This document shows positions 26,388 to 36,671 of a stretch of 64,000 bases of DNA, piece by piece. The position numbers were made by a program, and so were the translations under genes. Each line of letters begins with the position of its first letter. Positions within the stretch are counted from its first letter, which is position 1. The notes under the pieces are model-generated. The model searched no databases and was not told the origin of the DNA. It saw only the letters and a list, made by a program, of their open reading frames with translations. This stretch comes from Xylanimonas protaetiae (GTDB lineage: Bacteria; Actinomycetota; Actinomycetes; Actinomycetales; Cellulomonadaceae): assembly GCF_004135385.1 (NCBI RefSeq), contig NZ_CP035493.1, positions 1,240,001 through 1,304,000 of the forward strand, given 5' to 3'.

Positions 26388-27334
26388 ATGAGCGACCCGA
26401 TCCCTGACCGCCTCCACGCGCGGCCCGTGCCGCGCCCCGGGCGGGTGGTGGGCGCCGTGGTGGTGCTCGTGCTCGCCGCGATGGCCGTCAACGGCCTGGT
26501 CACCAACGACACGTTCCGGTGGGACACCGTCTGGCTGTACGTGCGGGACATCGTCGTGGTCCGCGGGATCGGCTGGACGCTGGTGCTGACCTTCGGGTCG
26601 ATGGCGCTCGCCATCGTCATGGCGATCCTGCTCGCCGTGATGCGGCGCTCCGACAACCCGGTGATGCGCGGCGTGAGCTGGTTCTACATCTGGTTCTTCC
26701 GCGGCACGCCCGTCTACGTGCAGCTCGTGTTCTGGGGCCTGCTCTCGGTGCTCTACCCGCGGCTCTCGCTCGGCATCCCGTTCGGGCCCGAGCTCGTGTC
26801 CTTCGACACGAAGGCCGTCGTCACGGCCTTCTGGGCGGCCCTGCTCGGCCTCGCGTTCAACGAGGCTGCGTACCTCGCCGAGATCGTCCGGGCCGGCCTG
26901 ACGTCGGTCGACCCCGGCCAGGCCGAGGCCGCCAAGGCGCTCGGCATGAAGGACTCGACGATCTTGCGGCGCGTCGTGCTCCCGCAGGCCATGCGCGTCA
27001 TCGTGCCGCCGACGGGCAACGAGACGATCTCCATGCTCAAGACGACGTCGCTCGTGGTCGCGGTGCCGTTCACGCTCGACCTGTTCTACGCGACCGACGC
27101 CATCGGCAACCGGCTCTTCCAGCCGATCCCGCTGCTGGTCATCGCGTCGATCTGGTACCTGGTCATCACGTCGGTCCTCATGGTCGGCCAGTCGTACCTC
27201 GAGAAGTACTACGGCCGCGGCTTCGGCACGGAGGCCCGACGCCGGCGCCGCGGGCCGGGCGGACGCCCCACCAAGCAGCAGGCCATCCAGGCCGCAGGCA
27301 CCACCACGGTCGACCCCTTCCTGGACGTGACGCC

Positions 27335-27338
<4 letters not shown>
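26388..27338 (+). CDS. Amino-acid ABC transporter permease (HisM/GlnP type)
   Basis: A 316-residue permease. The helix and loop motif [24 protein letters not shown] and the EAA loop [10 protein letters not shown] are typical of polar amino-acid importers. The ATG is preceded by AGAAGGAG. The C-terminal tail is basic and low-complexity. The TGA overlaps the ATPase ATG (ATGA), so expression is coupled. A single permease gene implies a homodimeric channel. Confidence 0.93.
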
Positions 27339-28123
<785 letters not shown>

Positions 28124-28226
28124 GACGGCCGGGGCGGCTGTCGGGCGTGCGGAGCCTCGTGGAACCTGCGGGCCCCCTGCTGCGTCCTAGGGGTGTGAGC
28201 CACACCACCTCCCGCCGGGCGCGCCG

Positions 28227-28817
28227 ATGACAGGCGTCGCCACGGGGACCCTGCCCGTCGTGGTCGCCGGGGCCGACGAGAGCGCCGTCGGACGCTTCAC
28301 GGCGTTCGCCCAGGCCAGCACGCCCAGCCTGTTCCGCCTCGCGTACCTGCTGTGCGGCGACGAGCACCGCGCCCACGACCTGGTGCAGCTCGCCCTCGAG
28401 CGGACCTACCGCGCGTGGGGGAGGGTCGGCGACGGCAACCCGTACGCGTACGCGCGCCGCGTCATCGCCACCGCGCGCGTCGACGCGTGGCGCCGCACGC
28501 GCTCGGAGGTGCTCGCCCCGCACTCCCACCTCTCCGACGACGCCGTCCGTGGCCTCACGCTGCCCGACGGCACCGTGCCCGACGCCGCGGCGAGCGTCGC
28601 CGAGCGGGACCGGGTGCTGCGGGCGCTCCTCGCGCTGCCGGTCAAGCAGCGCCGCGTGGTGCTGCTGCGCTACCTGCTCGACCGCTCCGAGGCCGAGACG
28701 GCCGCCGAGCTCGGCATCGCGGTCGGCACAGTGAAGTCGACGAGCTCGCGCGCCCTGCAGCAGCTGCGCACGCTGCTGACCCCCGCCGACGTACCCCCGA
28801 AGGAGGACCTGCGGTGA
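28227..28817 (+). CDS. ECF-like RNA polymerase sigma factor (SigE-family)
   Basis: A 196-residue sigma-70 family protein. Region 2 covers about residues 23-90 (LFRLAYLLCGDEHRAHDLVQ) and region 4 about residues 130-180 (LPVKQRRVVLLRYLL, then SEAETAAELGIAVGTVKS). The stop overlaps a GTG start (GTGA) of the next gene, which encodes a membrane protein likely to control it. The regulon is unknown. Confidence 0.9.
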   Translation: MTGVATGTLPVVVAGADESAVGRFTAFAQASTPSLFRLAYLLCGDEHRAHDLVQLALERTYRAWGRVGDGNPYAYARRVIATARVDAWRRTRSEVLAPHSHLSDDAVRGLTLPDGTVPDAAASVAERDRVLRALLALPVKQRRVVLLRYLLDRSEAETAAELGIAVGTVKSTSSRALQQLRTLLTPADVPPKEDLR

Positions 28818-30234
28818 CCACGGACCACGCGCCCCTCGGCCCGGCGGGCCACCTGGGCGGAGCGAGCAAGGAGGAGGACGCCCTCGTCCGCCTCCTGCGG
28901 GCGGTCGAGGACGACGGCCTGCCCCCGCTCCCGACGGCGCCGCGATGGCCCGGGCCGCGGTGCGGCGCGTGCGGGCGCGGCGGGCGGTGCTCGGCACGAC
29001 CGGGGTGCTCGCGACGGGGGCGCTCGCGCTCACGCTGACCCTGGCGCCGTGGGTCGGCCGCCCGGGGCCGGTCGGCCCCGGGACGGACGCGACGACGTCG
29101 GCGTCGCCGACCGCGTCCGCCTCGACGGACCCCGCGCCGACGGGTGTGGCCGGCACGCCGTCGTCGGCGGACCCCGCGCCGCGCCACCTGCCGACGGGCG
29201 GCAGCGAGCTGCCCGAGCTCCCGGGCCTCCGGCACGGTGCCGTGCCCGTCTCGCACTCCGAGTACCACCTGCGGGGCGGCTTGACCTACACGCTGCCGCC
29301 GGGCGGCTGGGAGATCGTGGCGGGTGACGGGAGCGACGCGTCGTTCCTCGACGGGTCGACCTGGGACGTCTCCCCGATCACCCAGGAGCCGCCCGGGGCG
29401 GTCTACCCCGACGACTGGACGCCCGCCCCCATGGCGGGGTCCGGGGCGCGCATCGACGCCTACCCGGCCGAGGACGCGGTGTCGTGGCAGGTGCCCGCGC
29501 GGGACTCGGGCGCCTGGACGGCCGACGTCCCGGGCGCCGACCTCGTGGTCGTCACCCGCGGGCCGTCCCAGGCTCCGGGACGCGAGGTGTGGACGGTCAG
29601 GGTGCGCGCGGGCGACGCGGGCTGGCTCTTCACGCTCGACTTCACCGCCGACGACGTCGGCGCGGGCCTCGCGGCGGACTTCGTGGGCAACCTGTGGGTC
29701 GCCGTCGACGACCGGGCCCCGGCGTGGTTCGAGCCGACCTACGAGGACGTGACCCTCGACGGGCTCGCCCACGGCGTCACGCCCGCGGGCTGGCGGGAGG
29801 TCACCGCGGGCGACCTGACCTTCGCGGTGCCCGCCGGCTGGACCGGGGGACCGACCGAACCCGGCGAGGGGAGCCTGGCCGAGGAGGTCGTCCAGCTCGA
29901 CGGGCCGGTCGCGGCGGCGGGCTTCCAGGTCGCCGACGGCAGCACCGTCGACCTGCACTGGCGGGTGCTGGCCCAGTACTGGGGCAAGGGCGGCTCGTTG
30001 TGGGACGCCGACCCGCGGGCGCAGGCGCTCGACGTGCCCGGGGCGGACCTCGCGCAGGCGACGTCCTCCGCCGGGCCGTTCTGGGGCGACGAGACGATCT
30101 CCTCCTACGGCTCCACGATCGTGGTCCACGCGGCGCACCGCGGCGGCCGCCTGTCGCTCACCATCGACGTCCCGCACGACGACGCGGGCCTCGCCACGCT
30201 GCGCGGCATCGTCGGGTCGATGCGGTTCCGCTGA
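28814..30234 (+). pseudogene. Sigma-coupled membrane protein with LpqN-like extracellular modules, apparent frameshift
   Basis: A cytoplasmic N-terminus (SKEEDALVRLLRAVEDDGLPP) is encoded in the frame that overlaps the sigma-factor stop. The transmembrane segment (LGTTGVLATGALALTLTLA) and about 400 extracellular residues are in the next frame. The change is -1 at the C5 run 28922-28926; one extra C gives LPPAPDGAAMARAAVRRVRARR across the junction. The outer part contains two modules starting with GLTYTLPPGGWE and DLTFAVPAGW. By position it is a candidate anti-sigma factor, but no zinc anti-sigma motif is visible. Confidence 0.65.
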
Positions 30235-30316
30235 TGCCCGCCCGGCCCGCGCGACCGGCCCGGGCGACCGGGGCGCCCGCCGTGCCGCTAGCCTGTGCCC
30301 GGACGAGGAGGCCGGT

Positions 30317-30991
30317 GTGCGGCGCTGGGTGACGGTGTGGGTCGGGGTCGTCGTCGGGCTGCTCGTGGTCTGGGGCGTGGTGGCCGTGCTGGCCTACGCC
30401 ATGACCACGCACGACGACGGTCCCGCGAGCGCCGCGGTGCTGCGCACCGCGGCGCCCGCGGACGAGTCGCACGTCACCGCCGTCGTGTCCCAGGCGCCCG
30501 GTGGCGGCGTCCGCCCGGCGCCCCGCGCCGTCGAGCCGGCAGGTGGCACCGCCGTCGTGCCCGAGGGCTGGAGCGTCGAGGAGGTCGCGGGCCTGTCGCT
30601 CGCCGTCCCGCCCGCCTGGGACCACGACGACACGCCCTGGCCCGCGGTGGACCACGGCGCGCCCGCGGACGGCTGGCGCAGCCTGGCCGACCTGGTCGGG
30701 CCGGGCAAGCTCCCCGCGCAGCTGGCCGTCACGGCCCTGCCGGCCTCGTGGGACGACGCCACCGGCGGCTGGTCCGACGAGCACGCCGTGGCCGTCCCGG
30801 GTGCGCGGCAGGCGTCGCTCGCGACGACGGAGCGGTCGACGGGCAGCGGTGGGACGTTGCTGGAGGCGCGCGTCGTGGTCCGGAAGACGGTCGGCGGTCC
30901 CGCCCAGGTCGTGGACCTGCGCCTGCCGCCCGCGTCGTCCGGTGGCCGGGCCCTGCTCGACCAGATCCTCGCGTCCCTGAGCCTCCGGTGA
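30317..30991 (+). CDS. Membrane-anchored protein with one VPxGW-type extracellular module
   Basis: A 224-residue protein with an N-terminal membrane anchor (WVTVWVGVVVGLLVVWGVVAVLAYAM broken across residues 4-29) and an outer domain that contains GLSLAVPPAWD and ends LLDQILASLSLR. The same type of module occurs twice in the preceding gene, so the two are probably related and may act together. GAGGAGG precedes the GTG start at 5-nt spacing. Function unknown. Confidence 0.75.
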   Translation: MRRWVTVWVGVVVGLLVVWGVVAVLAYAMTTHDDGPASAAVLRTAAPADESHVTAVVSQAPGGGVRPAPRAVEPAGGTAVVPEGWSVEEVAGLSLAVPPAWDHDDTPWPAVDHGAPADGWRSLADLVGPGKLPAQLAVTALPASWDDATGGWSDEHAVAVPGARQASLATTERSTGSGGTLLEARVVVRKTVGGPAQVVDLRLPPASSGGRALLDQILASLSLR

Positions 30992-31095
30992 CGGCCCGCG
31001 CGCAGGCCGCCCCTGCGTGCGGGTCGTCCTGCGCGCGGGCAGCGGCGTCGCGGGAGCGGTGCTGGGCCCTGCGCCGTCACGCGGGACGGGCGCCG

Positions 31096-31959
31096 TCAGT
31101 CGCAGGCGTAGTTGTTGTCGTCGAGGTCGAGCAGGCGGGAGTAGCCGGGGTCGCCGCGCTTGATCGGCGTCGCGACGCCGGCCGCGCGCAGGTCGTCGCA
31201 CGTCTGGAAGCCGCCGTGCTTGGTGCCGCCCGTGCCTTGCGCGGGCTGCTGCGCGTTCTGCTGGTTCTGCTGCTGGGCCTGCTGAGCCTGCTGGTCGAGC
31301 TGGGTCTGGCGGGACGCCTGGTCCGCCTCCTTCTGCGCGACCGCGGACTCGCGCGCCGTGAGGTCCGCCTCGCGGTCGTCGAGCGCCTTCGTGTCGGACT
31401 CGAGGTCGGCACGCTGCGCCTGGAGGTCGGCGAGCTCTGCCGCCGCCTTCTCCTGGGCGCGTGACGCGTCCAGGGCGGCCTGGCTGGCGTCCGTGGCCTG
31501 AGCCAGCGACACGATGACGCCGACGATGACGCCGAGCGCGAAGCATGCGACCGCCACCATCGGGACGAGGTACCGGGGCCTGCGGCGGGCCCGCGACGGC
31601 GCGGCACCTGACGGGGCGGCCGACGACGGCGCGGCTGTCGACGCGGGGACGCCGCCGTCGCGCAGGTGGCCGAGCGGGCCGTCGGGCAGCGGGATGGCCG
31701 CACCCTCGCGGGCGACCGAGCGGGTGCGCGGCTGGCTCGCCGCCGGGGCGCCCGGACCGGTCGGCGGGGCGGGTGGGGCCGCGACCGTGCCGAGGTGGAG
31801 GGTCTCGTGCAGCTGCTCGTGAGGTACGGGGGCGTCCTCGATCCAGTACTCCCAGCCGGCGGGTGCCACGGGCCAGGCCGGGTCGGGCGACCAGCCCGGT
31901 TCGGGCCGGAACCCGGCGGGGACCTGCCAGCCGGGCGGGGGGTTGAAACGCGCTGCCAT
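31096..31959 (-). CDS. Excalibur-domain membrane protein
   Basis: A 287-residue protein. N-terminal PPPGWQVPAGF-like and PDPAWPVAPAGW repeats resemble DUF2510-type cytoplasmic segments. A transmembrane helix lies near residues 150-172 (VPMVAVACFALGVIVGV), followed by an outer coiled coil (AQEKAAAELADLQAQRADL) and a Gln-rich stretch. The C-terminal Excalibur domain (TCDDLRAAGV, then DLDDNNYACD) is a DxDxDG-like calcium-binding module. The ATG at 31959 has GGAGGAG 6 nt upstream; a longer frame exists but lacks a ribosome site. It is probably a cell-surface protein of unknown role. Confidence 0.85.
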   Translation of the reverse strand: MAARFNPPPGWQVPAGFRPEPGWSPDPAWPVAPAGWEYWIEDAPVPHEQLHETLHLGTVAAPPAPPTGPGAPAASQPRTRSVAREGAAIPLPDGPLGHLRDGGVPASTAAPSSAAPSGAAPSRARRRPRYLVPMVAVACFALGVIVGVIVSLAQATDASQAALDASRAQEKAAAELADLQAQRADLESDTKALDDREADLTARESAVAQKEADQASRQTQLDQQAQQAQQQNQQNAQQPAQGTGGTKHGGFQTCDDLRAAGVATPIKRGDPGYSRLLDLDDNNYACD

Positions 31960-32143
31960 CGGTGCTCCTCCAGTCGTGGCGGCGCCCACTATGACGGATT
32001 TCCACCCATCGGGTCCAGACGCCCAGGTCGCAGCGTCGTCGCCCGTCACGCGCCGGGCTGGCGCCACGCCCCGAGACGTGCCGAACACGCGGGCGCGCAG
32101 GGACGCGCTGAAGCCCGGGTCAGGCCGAAGCCCCCGGGCACGC

Positions 32144-32180
32144 CGAAGGCCGGCCGTCCCGTGGGGACGACCGGCCTTCG
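32144..32180 (-). terminator. Terminator hairpin of the cold-shock gene
   Basis: Arms of 17 nt (32144-32160 and 32164-32180) pair with one G-T mismatch around a 3-nt loop. The hairpin is 47 nt beyond the cspA stop, in its direction of transcription. Confidence 0.75.
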
Positions 32181-32227
32181 ATGCGATCTTCGTGGTCCGC
32201 GGAGTCAGCCCGCGTCCCGCTCGAGGA

Positions 32228-32431
32228 TCAGAGCGCGCGGATGTTCTCCGCCTGCAGACCCTTGGGGCCCTGCGCGGTGTCGAACTCGACGCGCTGACCC
32301 TCCTCGAGGGTGCGGTAGCCGTTGGTCTGAATGGCCGAGTAGTGCGCGAAGACGTCCTGCGAGCCGTCCTCGGGGGCGATGAAGCCGTAGCCCTTCTCCG
32401 CGTTGAACCACTTCACGGTTCCGGTAGCCAT
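32228..32431 (-). CDS. cspA: Cold-shock protein CspA family
   Basis: A 67-residue cold-shock domain covering the whole protein. RNP1 is KGYGFIAP and RNP2 is VFAHYSAI. It binds single-stranded RNA and DNA and acts as an RNA chaperone. GAAGGAGAG lies just before the ATG. A long upstream non-coding region contains a 9-bp inverted repeat near the start, which is compatible with a structured leader. Confidence 0.95.
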   Translation of the reverse strand: MATGTVKWFNAEKGYGFIAPEDGSQDVFAHYSAIQTNGYRTLEEGQRVEFDTAQGPKGLQAENIRAL

Positions 32432-32794
32432 GTCTTGCTCTCCTTCAAGAGTGACGACCTCGAACGTCGAGGTCGCTCATCACGGTGTTCGTCGTCAACT
32501 CTTGGTAGAACAAGGTTCGCGTCGGGCCTGGCACATCTTCTGCCTGACCGTCAGCGCAGGACGGGAACCGTCCGGACAACTGAGGCACTGCAACGAGGTA
32601 GAACGCTACGCGACGGATCCCGGCGGCGCTACCCCATCGCGGGGTACGGCACCGAGTTGATCCCTGGGTGTGGTCACAGTTGCGTCACGACCGGGCGCGT
32701 TGTGACGCACGGGGTCCGCGCGCGTCACACGAGGCGTCGTCGCGGGTGCCTCCACCAGGCCTGCGCGCGGGGGCGTGGCGCGTAGCCTGACCGG
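32432..32794. other. 363-bp divergent intergenic region, cspA / oligopeptidase
   Basis: This gap separates two divergent genes. It holds the cspA ribosome site, an inverted repeat (CGACCTCGA / TCGAGGTCG, 32455-32475) in the probable cspA leader, and the -10 of the oligopeptidase at its right end. It is less GC-rich than the flanks around 32490-32620. I see no ORF with support and no riboswitch that I recognise. Confidence 0.5.
32783..32788 (+). promoter_or_regulatory. -10 box of the oligopeptidase gene
   Basis: TAGCCT ends 6 nt before the GTG at 32795; no ribosome site is present. A leaderless transcript is inferred. Confidence 0.5.
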
Positions 32795-35080
32795 GTGTCC
32801 GAGCCCCTCGCCCCCGTGACAGCGACCCCCGTGACAGCGACCCCCGTGACAGCCGCCCTGGTGACGCCGCGCCGCCCCGTCGAGCGCACCCACCACGGCG
32901 ACGTCGTCGTCGACGACTACGAGTGGCTGCGGGACGCCGACGACCCCGCCGTCGTCGCGCACCTGGAGGCGCAGGACGCATGGACGCGAGCGCGGCTCGC
33001 GCACCTGGAGCCGCTCCGCGAGCGGCTCTTCACGGAGATCAAGGACCGCACGCTGGAGACCGACCTGTCGGTCCCCGTGCGGCTCGGCGACCACTGGTAC
33101 TACGCGCGCACCGTGGAGGGCAGCCAGTACGCGATCCACGCGCGCGTCCCGGCCGCGCCGGACGCGTGGACGCCGCCCACGCTGGAGCCGGGCGTCACGC
33201 CCGACCCGGGGAGCCGGGGTCCGGGCGGGGGCGACGAGCAGGTGCTGCTCGACGAGAACGCGCTGGCCGAGGGACACGAGTTCTTCGCGCTCGGCGGCAC
33301 GGAGGTGTCCGCGGACGGGCGGCTGCTCGCCTACCAGGTCGACGTGCAGGGCGACGAGCGGTACGTGCTGCGGTTCCGCGACCTCGCCACGGGCGAGGAC
33401 CTGCCCGACGTCGTCGAGGAGACGTCGCCCGGGGTGGCGCTGACGCCCGGCCCGGGGTCGCCGGGCTCCGCCGCGGGCGGCTACGTCTTCTACACGACCG
33501 TCGACGACGCGTGGCGGCCGCACCGCGTGTGGCGGCACCAGCTCGGCACGCCCGCGGCCGACGACGTGCTGCTGCTCGAGGAGCCCGACGAGCGGTTCTG
33601 GGTGGGCGTGGGGCTCACGCGGTCGCGGCGGTTCGTGCAGGTGGAGCTCGCGTCGAAGCTGACGACCGAGGTGTGGCTGGTCCCGGCCGACGCGCCGACG
33701 TCGGAGCCCGTGGTCGTGTGGCCGCGTCGCGAGGGCGTCGAGTACAGCGTCGAGGACGCCGGCGACCAGCTGCTCGTGCTGCACAACGACGGCGCGGAGA
33801 ACTTCGAGCTCGTCTCGGTGACCGTGCCGGACGACCTGCGTGCGCCGGGCGCGTTCGACGCGGCGGGGGCCGACGTCGTCGTGCCGCACGACCCGGCGGT
33901 GCGGCTGGAGGGGGTGGACGCGTTCGCCAGTCACCTCGTGCTGAGCTACCGCCGCGACGCGACACCACGGGTCGCCGTGGCCGCGCGGGGTCCCGCGGCT
34001 CCGCGCAGGATGACGGGGACGGGTTCGCGGGCGGCGTCGGCGGGGCTCTCCTGGCGGGAGGTCTCCACCGGGGAGGCGCTCGAGGGGGTGCAGCTCGACG
34101 CCTCGCCCATGGTCGACCAGCCCGTCGTGCGCGTCGTCGTCGAGTCGTTCGTCACGCCCCGGACCGTCTACGACGTCGTGCTCGCGACGGGCGAGCTGCT
34201 CCTGCGCAAGCGGCAGCCGGTCCTGGGCGGCTACGACCCGGCCGGCTTCGAGCAGCGCCGCGACTGGGCGACGGCGCCCGACGGGACGCGCGTCCCGGTG
34301 TCGCTGGTGTGGAAGCGCGACCCGGCGCTGCCTGCGGGCCCCGCGCGGCCCGCTCCCGTGCTGCTGTACGGGTACGGGTCGTACGAGTACTCGCTCGACC
34401 CCTGGTTCTCCGTGCCCCGGCTCTCGCTGCTGGACCGTGGCGTCGTGTTCGCCGTCGCGCACGTGCGCGGCGGCGGCGAGCTCGGCCGCGGGTGGTACGA
34501 CGACGGGAAGCTGCTCGCGAAGCGCAACACGTTCACGGACTTCGTCGCCGTCGCGCAGCACCTTGTGGACACCGGGTGGACGACGCCGCAGCGGCTCGCA
34601 GCCGAGGGCGGGTCCGCCGGCGGGCTGCTCGTGGGCGCGGTCGCGAACCTCGCGCCGCAGCTCTTCGCCGGGATCCATGCGGCGGTGCCGTTCGTGGACC
34701 CGCTGACGTCGATCCTCGACCCCTCGCTGCCGCTGACCGTCACCGAGTGGGAGGAGTGGGGCAACCCGCTCGACGACCCGGACGTCTACGCGTACATGAA
34801 GGGCTACTCGCCGTACGAGAACGTGCCCGACGACGCCTCCGCGTACCCGCCGATCCTCGCGACGACGTCGCTGCACGACACGCGCGTGCTCTATGTCGAG
34901 CCCGCCAAGTGGGTGGCGCGGCTGCGCGCCGCGGGGGCGCCGGCGCTGCTGCGCATCGAGATGTCCGCAGGGCACGGGGGCGTGTCCGGGCGGTACTCGC
35001 GCTGGCGGCAGATCGCGGAGGAGAACGCCTGGCTGCTGGACGTGCTCGGGGCGACGGAGGCTACGCGCCCCGGTCGGTGA
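32795..35080 (+). CDS. Oligopeptidase B-like prolyl oligopeptidase (S9A)
   Basis: A 761-residue serine peptidase. The N-terminal beta-propeller runs over about residues 75-430, and the C-terminal alpha/beta-hydrolase over residues 460-755. The catalytic Ser607 is in GGSAGG and His727 in SAGHGG. DYEWLRD near residue 45 is the usual S9A start. No signal peptide is seen, so it is probably a cytoplasmic enzyme that cleaves short peptides after basic residues (PtrB) or proline. The first 20 residues contain a 15-bp DNA repeat. The GTG at 32795 fits a leaderless promoter. The 3' end overlaps the convergent CHAD gene by 20 bp. Confidence 0.92.
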   Translation: MSEPLAPVTATPVTATPVTAALVTPRRPVERTHHGDVVVDDYEWLRDADDPAVVAHLEAQDAWTRARLAHLEPLRERLFTEIKDRTLETDLSVPVRLGDHWYYARTVEGSQYAIHARVPAAPDAWTPPTLEPGVTPDPGSRGPGGGDEQVLLDENALAEGHEFFALGGTEVSADGRLLAYQVDVQGDERYVLRFRDLATGEDLPDVVEETSPGVALTPGPGSPGSAAGGYVFYTTVDDAWRPHRVWRHQLGTPAADDVLLLEEPDERFWVGVGLTRSRRFVQVELASKLTTEVWLVPADAPTSEPVVVWPRREGVEYSVEDAGDQLLVLHNDGAENFELVSVTVPDDLRAPGAFDAAGADVVVPHDPAVRLEGVDAFASHLVLSYRRDATPRVAVAARGPAAPRRMTGTGSRAASAGLSWREVSTGEALEGVQLDASPMVDQPVVRVVVESFVTPRTVYDVVLATGELLLRKRQPVLGGYDPAGFEQRRDWATAPDGTRVPVSLVWKRDPALPAGPARPAPVLLYGYGSYEYSLDPWFSVPRLSLLDRGVVFAVAHVRGGGELGRGWYDDGKLLAKRNTFTDFVAVAQHLVDTGWTTPQRLAAEGGSAGGLLVGAVANLAPQLFAGIHAAVPFVDPLTSILDPSLPLTVTEWEEWGNPLDDPDVYAYMKGYSPYENVPDDASAYPPILATTSLHDTRVLYVEPAKWVARLRAAGAPALLRIEMSAGHGGVSGRYSRWRQIAEENAWLLDVLGATEATRPGR
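32811..32855 (+). repeat. 15-bp tandem repeat in the oligopeptidase N-terminus
   Basis: Three copies of CCCCCGTGACAGCGA, the last with two changes, encode TATPV-like repeats. They lie before the conserved domain, so copy-number change would be tolerated. Confidence 0.8.
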
Positions 35081-35813
35081 CCTCTTCGAGCGCCTGGCGC
35101 AGCAGCGTGCGGTCGTGGGCCGCGCCGAGGTCGTCCTGGCGTCTCGCGAGGCGGGCCGCCGTGTCGGCGGCTCGGGCGGCCTTGCGGCCGGTGCCGCGCG
35201 CGAGGACCTCGGCGGCGTAGCGCGCGCGGCGCACGGCCTTGCGCACCGAGTGCTCGGCCGTGTCGAGCGAGGCGCCGGGGCTGCCCGCGGCCAGGTCCGC
35301 CAGGCGCCGGTCGCGGCGCTCGACGCGTCGCCGGGACCGGCGCAGCCCGCGGGGCAGCTCGTCCTTCCACGACCGTCCGGCCCTGCGGGTGAGCGGCGGG
35401 TGCGCCGCCGTCGCCGCGAGGTCGGCGGTGAGGCGGGCGTGCTCGGCCGTCCCGAGGTGCGCGACCGCGGCGGCGCGGGCGGCGTCCCAGCGAGCCGTCC
35501 ACGCGGCCCGCGCCGCCGTGCGCGTCGCCTCGGGCACGGCGTCGTCGTCGAGCATCCCGAGGACGACCTCCAGGTCCCGCGCCTCGCCGAGGAGGCGGCC
35601 CCACGCCTGGAGCCGGTCGCGCAGGTCGGCGGCGACGTCGGCGTCCACGAGCCGGGGGAACTCGCCGAGGTCGGCGCGCAGGCGGCGGAGCGTCACGCGT
35701 GCGTCGTGCACGGCGTCGGGGCCCCCTGCGAGGAGGTCCGCCTCGGCGGCGGCGAGCGCCGCGACGTGGTCGCGGAGCGCGGCGGAGAGGAGGTCGGACG
35801 CGCGGGTGCCCAT
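35061..35813 (-). CDS. CHAD-domain protein
   Basis: A 250-residue all-helical CHAD protein. The signature VHDARVTLRRLRADL appears near residue 33, and repeated basic helices (RKAVRRARYAAEVL) follow. CHAD domains bind inorganic polyphosphate. No CYTH domain is fused or adjacent. The ATG at 35813 is preferred to an upstream in-frame start because the extra 27 residues show no family sequence. Confidence 0.85.
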   Translation of the reverse strand: MGTRASDLLSAALRDHVAALAAAEADLLAGGPDAVHDARVTLRRLRADLGEFPRLVDADVAADLRDRLQAWGRLLGEARDLEVVLGMLDDDAVPEATRTAARAAWTARWDAARAAAVAHLGTAEHARLTADLAATAAHPPLTRRAGRSWKDELPRGLRRSRRRVERRDRRLADLAAGSPGASLDTAEHSVRKAVRRARYAAEVLARGTGRKAARAADTAARLARRQDDLGAAHDRTLLRQALEEVTDRGA

Positions 35814-35912
35814 GCCCCGTCGTACCACGGTGCAGACGGCGGGGCCGACCACGGCGCCGACGGCGGGGCAGGACCGGCGCGGACCGCGTCGCACCGAACG
35901 GGTGAAACCTGA

Positions 35913-35930
35913 GACCCCGTGTCACGGGTC
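35913..35930. promoter_or_regulatory. Near-palindrome upstream of the DoxX gene
   Basis: GACCC(C)GTG and CACGGGTC form an inverted repeat about 78 bp before the doxX ATG. It could be an operator; the regulator is unknown. Confidence 0.3.
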
Positions 35931-36007
35931 CGGGGAAGGCCTCTCTTGTCGAGGCATGTGGCCGGGAGAACGGCCGCGACAGCACCCCATCCGAGAGAGG
36001 CACCACC

Positions 36008-36616
36008 ATGAGCACCGCCACCTCACGCACGGTCGAGACGACCTCGACCACCCGCGAGAGCAACCCGGCCCCGACCTTCGGCGGCCGCCTCGACAACCCC
36101 GCTCGGGGAGCGTCCGGCTCGCCGCGCACCCTGACCTCGCGGGCCCCGTTCGTCGAACGGCTCGCCCTCGCGCTCGACGTCGCCGTCGGCCGCCTCGCCC
36201 GGTTCCTCACACGCTGGTCCGTCCCGGCCCTGCGCGTGTCACTCGGCCTGGTGTTCCTGGGCTTCGGGGCGCTCAAGGCGATCCCCGGTGCGAGCCCCGC
36301 CGCCGACATCGCCGCCCGCACCATCGACGCCCTCACCCTCGGGCTGGTCCACGGCGACGCGGCCGTCTACCTCACGGCCGTCCTCGAGATGTTCATCGGC
36401 GTGACCCTCCTGACCGGCAGGCTCCTCAAGACCGGCCTGGTCGTCCTCGCGGGCGCGTTCGTCGGGATCCTCTCGCCGACCGTCCTGTTCGCCGACGAGC
36501 TGTTCGGCCACGGCATGACCCTGCTCGGCCAGTACGTGCTCAAGGACGTCGTGCTCGTCGCGGGAGCCGCCGTCGTCGCGGCCGCCGCGCTCGGCTCGCG
36601 CCTGCGCCAGCAGTGA
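36008..36616 (+). CDS. DoxX-family membrane protein
   Basis: A 202-residue protein with a Ser/Thr-rich cytoplasmic N-terminus of about 65 residues and four transmembrane helices. LRVSLGLVFLGFGALKAIPG and YLTAVLEMFIGVTLL are typical of DoxX/DoxD proteins, which are linked to quinones or to oxidative stress in some species. GAGAGAGG precedes the ATG. No partner SodA or thiosulfate enzyme is adjacent. Confidence 0.85.
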   Translation: MSTATSRTVETTSTTRESNPAPTFGGRLDNPARGASGSPRTLTSRAPFVERLALALDVAVGRLARFLTRWSVPALRVSLGLVFLGFGALKAIPGASPAADIAARTIDALTLGLVHGDAAVYLTAVLEMFIGVTLLTGRLLKTGLVVLAGAFVGILSPTVLFADELFGHGMTLLGQYVLKDVVLVAGAAVVAAAALGSRLRQQ

Positions 36617-36629
36617 CGGCCCACCCCAG

Positions 36630-36662
36630 CGGCCCGCCTCCGTCACCGACGGAGGCGGGCCG
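36630..36662. terminator. Bidirectional terminator between doxX and the GH3 gene
   Basis: A perfect 15-bp stem (36630-36644 with 36648-36662) and a 3-nt loop lie between two convergent genes. Confidence 0.8.
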
Positions 36663-36671
36663 CGTCGCGTC

